Below, in pieces: positions 14,898-14,932 of a stretch of 14,932 bases of DNA. A model generated the notes under the pieces. That model was not told the origin of the DNA and did no database searches. It worked only from the letters and a program-made list of their open reading frames with translations. The first letter of the stretch is position 1. Each line of letters starts with the position of its first letter. The translations under genes and the position numbers were made by a program. The DNA comes from an uncultured Eubacterium sp. (GTDB lineage: Bacteria > Bacillota > Clostridia > Peptostreptococcales > Anaerovoracaceae): contig URXI01000072.1 in NCBI GenBank assembly GCA_900551775.1, positions 1 to 14,932 of the forward strand, written 5' to 3'.

Positions 14898-14915
14898 GTA
14901 GTCAAGAATGACTAC
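14898..14915. promoter_or_regulatory. Dyad upstream of the XRE gene, possible auto-operator
   Basis: GTAGTCA, 4 nt, TGACTAC: perfect 7-bp arms, 28 nt upstream of the XRE ATG. A TATACT box (minus strand, 14889 to 14884) lies between the dyad and the ribosome binding site, so the dyad would cover the -35 area. Size and symmetry fit an operator for a Cro/C1-type dimer. Confidence 0.5.
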
Positions 14916-14932
14916 CAGTTAATCGTTGTAAC

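Overview
The window looks like chromosomal DNA of a low-to-mid-GC anaerobic Firmicute, probably class Clostridia. Reasons are the strong AGGAGG ribosome binding sites, TTGACA/TATAAT-type promoters, a TTG start, a long clostridial-style glutamine synthetase, and a clostridial-style zinc-ribbon membrane protein next to a UPF0182 protein. A species cannot be named from the sequence alone. I see no rRNA, tRNA, CRISPR array or intact mobile element.

Nearly everything except one transporter gene reads on the minus strand. From right to left: (1) at 14.9-13.75 kb, an XRE-type regulator with a possible membrane tail and a dyad over its upstream region, then a papain-like (C39-like) cytoplasmic protein with its own promoter; (2) at 12.78-13.73 kb on the plus strand, an AEC-family permease with a good promoter; (3) at 12.46-12.62 kb, a 52-residue protein made almost only of Asn and Gln, followed by an intrinsic terminator; (4) at 12.18-7.11 kb, a three-gene envelope cluster (small anchored coiled-coil protein, zinc-ribbon/TM/extracytoplasmic protein, UPF0182 seven-TM protein) behind a strong promoter and a structured leader of about 130 nt; (5) at 7.03-0.28 kb, five tightly spaced genes: glutamine synthetase, serS, an ornithine-cyclodeaminase-like (ArgZ/AgrE C-terminal type) protein, cardiolipin synthase and an RlmA-type 23S rRNA methyltransferase. 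This run ends in a large compound palindrome holding a strong terminator (about 6-162).

In the five-gene run, the cyclodeaminase-like protein would release ammonia that glutamine synthetase can capture. SerS and the rRNA methyltransferase are translation functions, and Cls makes cardiolipin. The three-gene envelope cluster has no known function and is the best candidate for an undescribed system. Other points worth a second look are the Asn/Gln mini-protein, the structured leader, the palindrome on the glutamine synthetase promoter and the compound palindrome at the left edge.

Several starts differ from the longest open frame. Cls, glutamine synthetase, the AEC permease and the C39-like protein all start at internal ATGs with better ribosome binding sites, whereas the UPF0182 protein appears to use a real TTG start.
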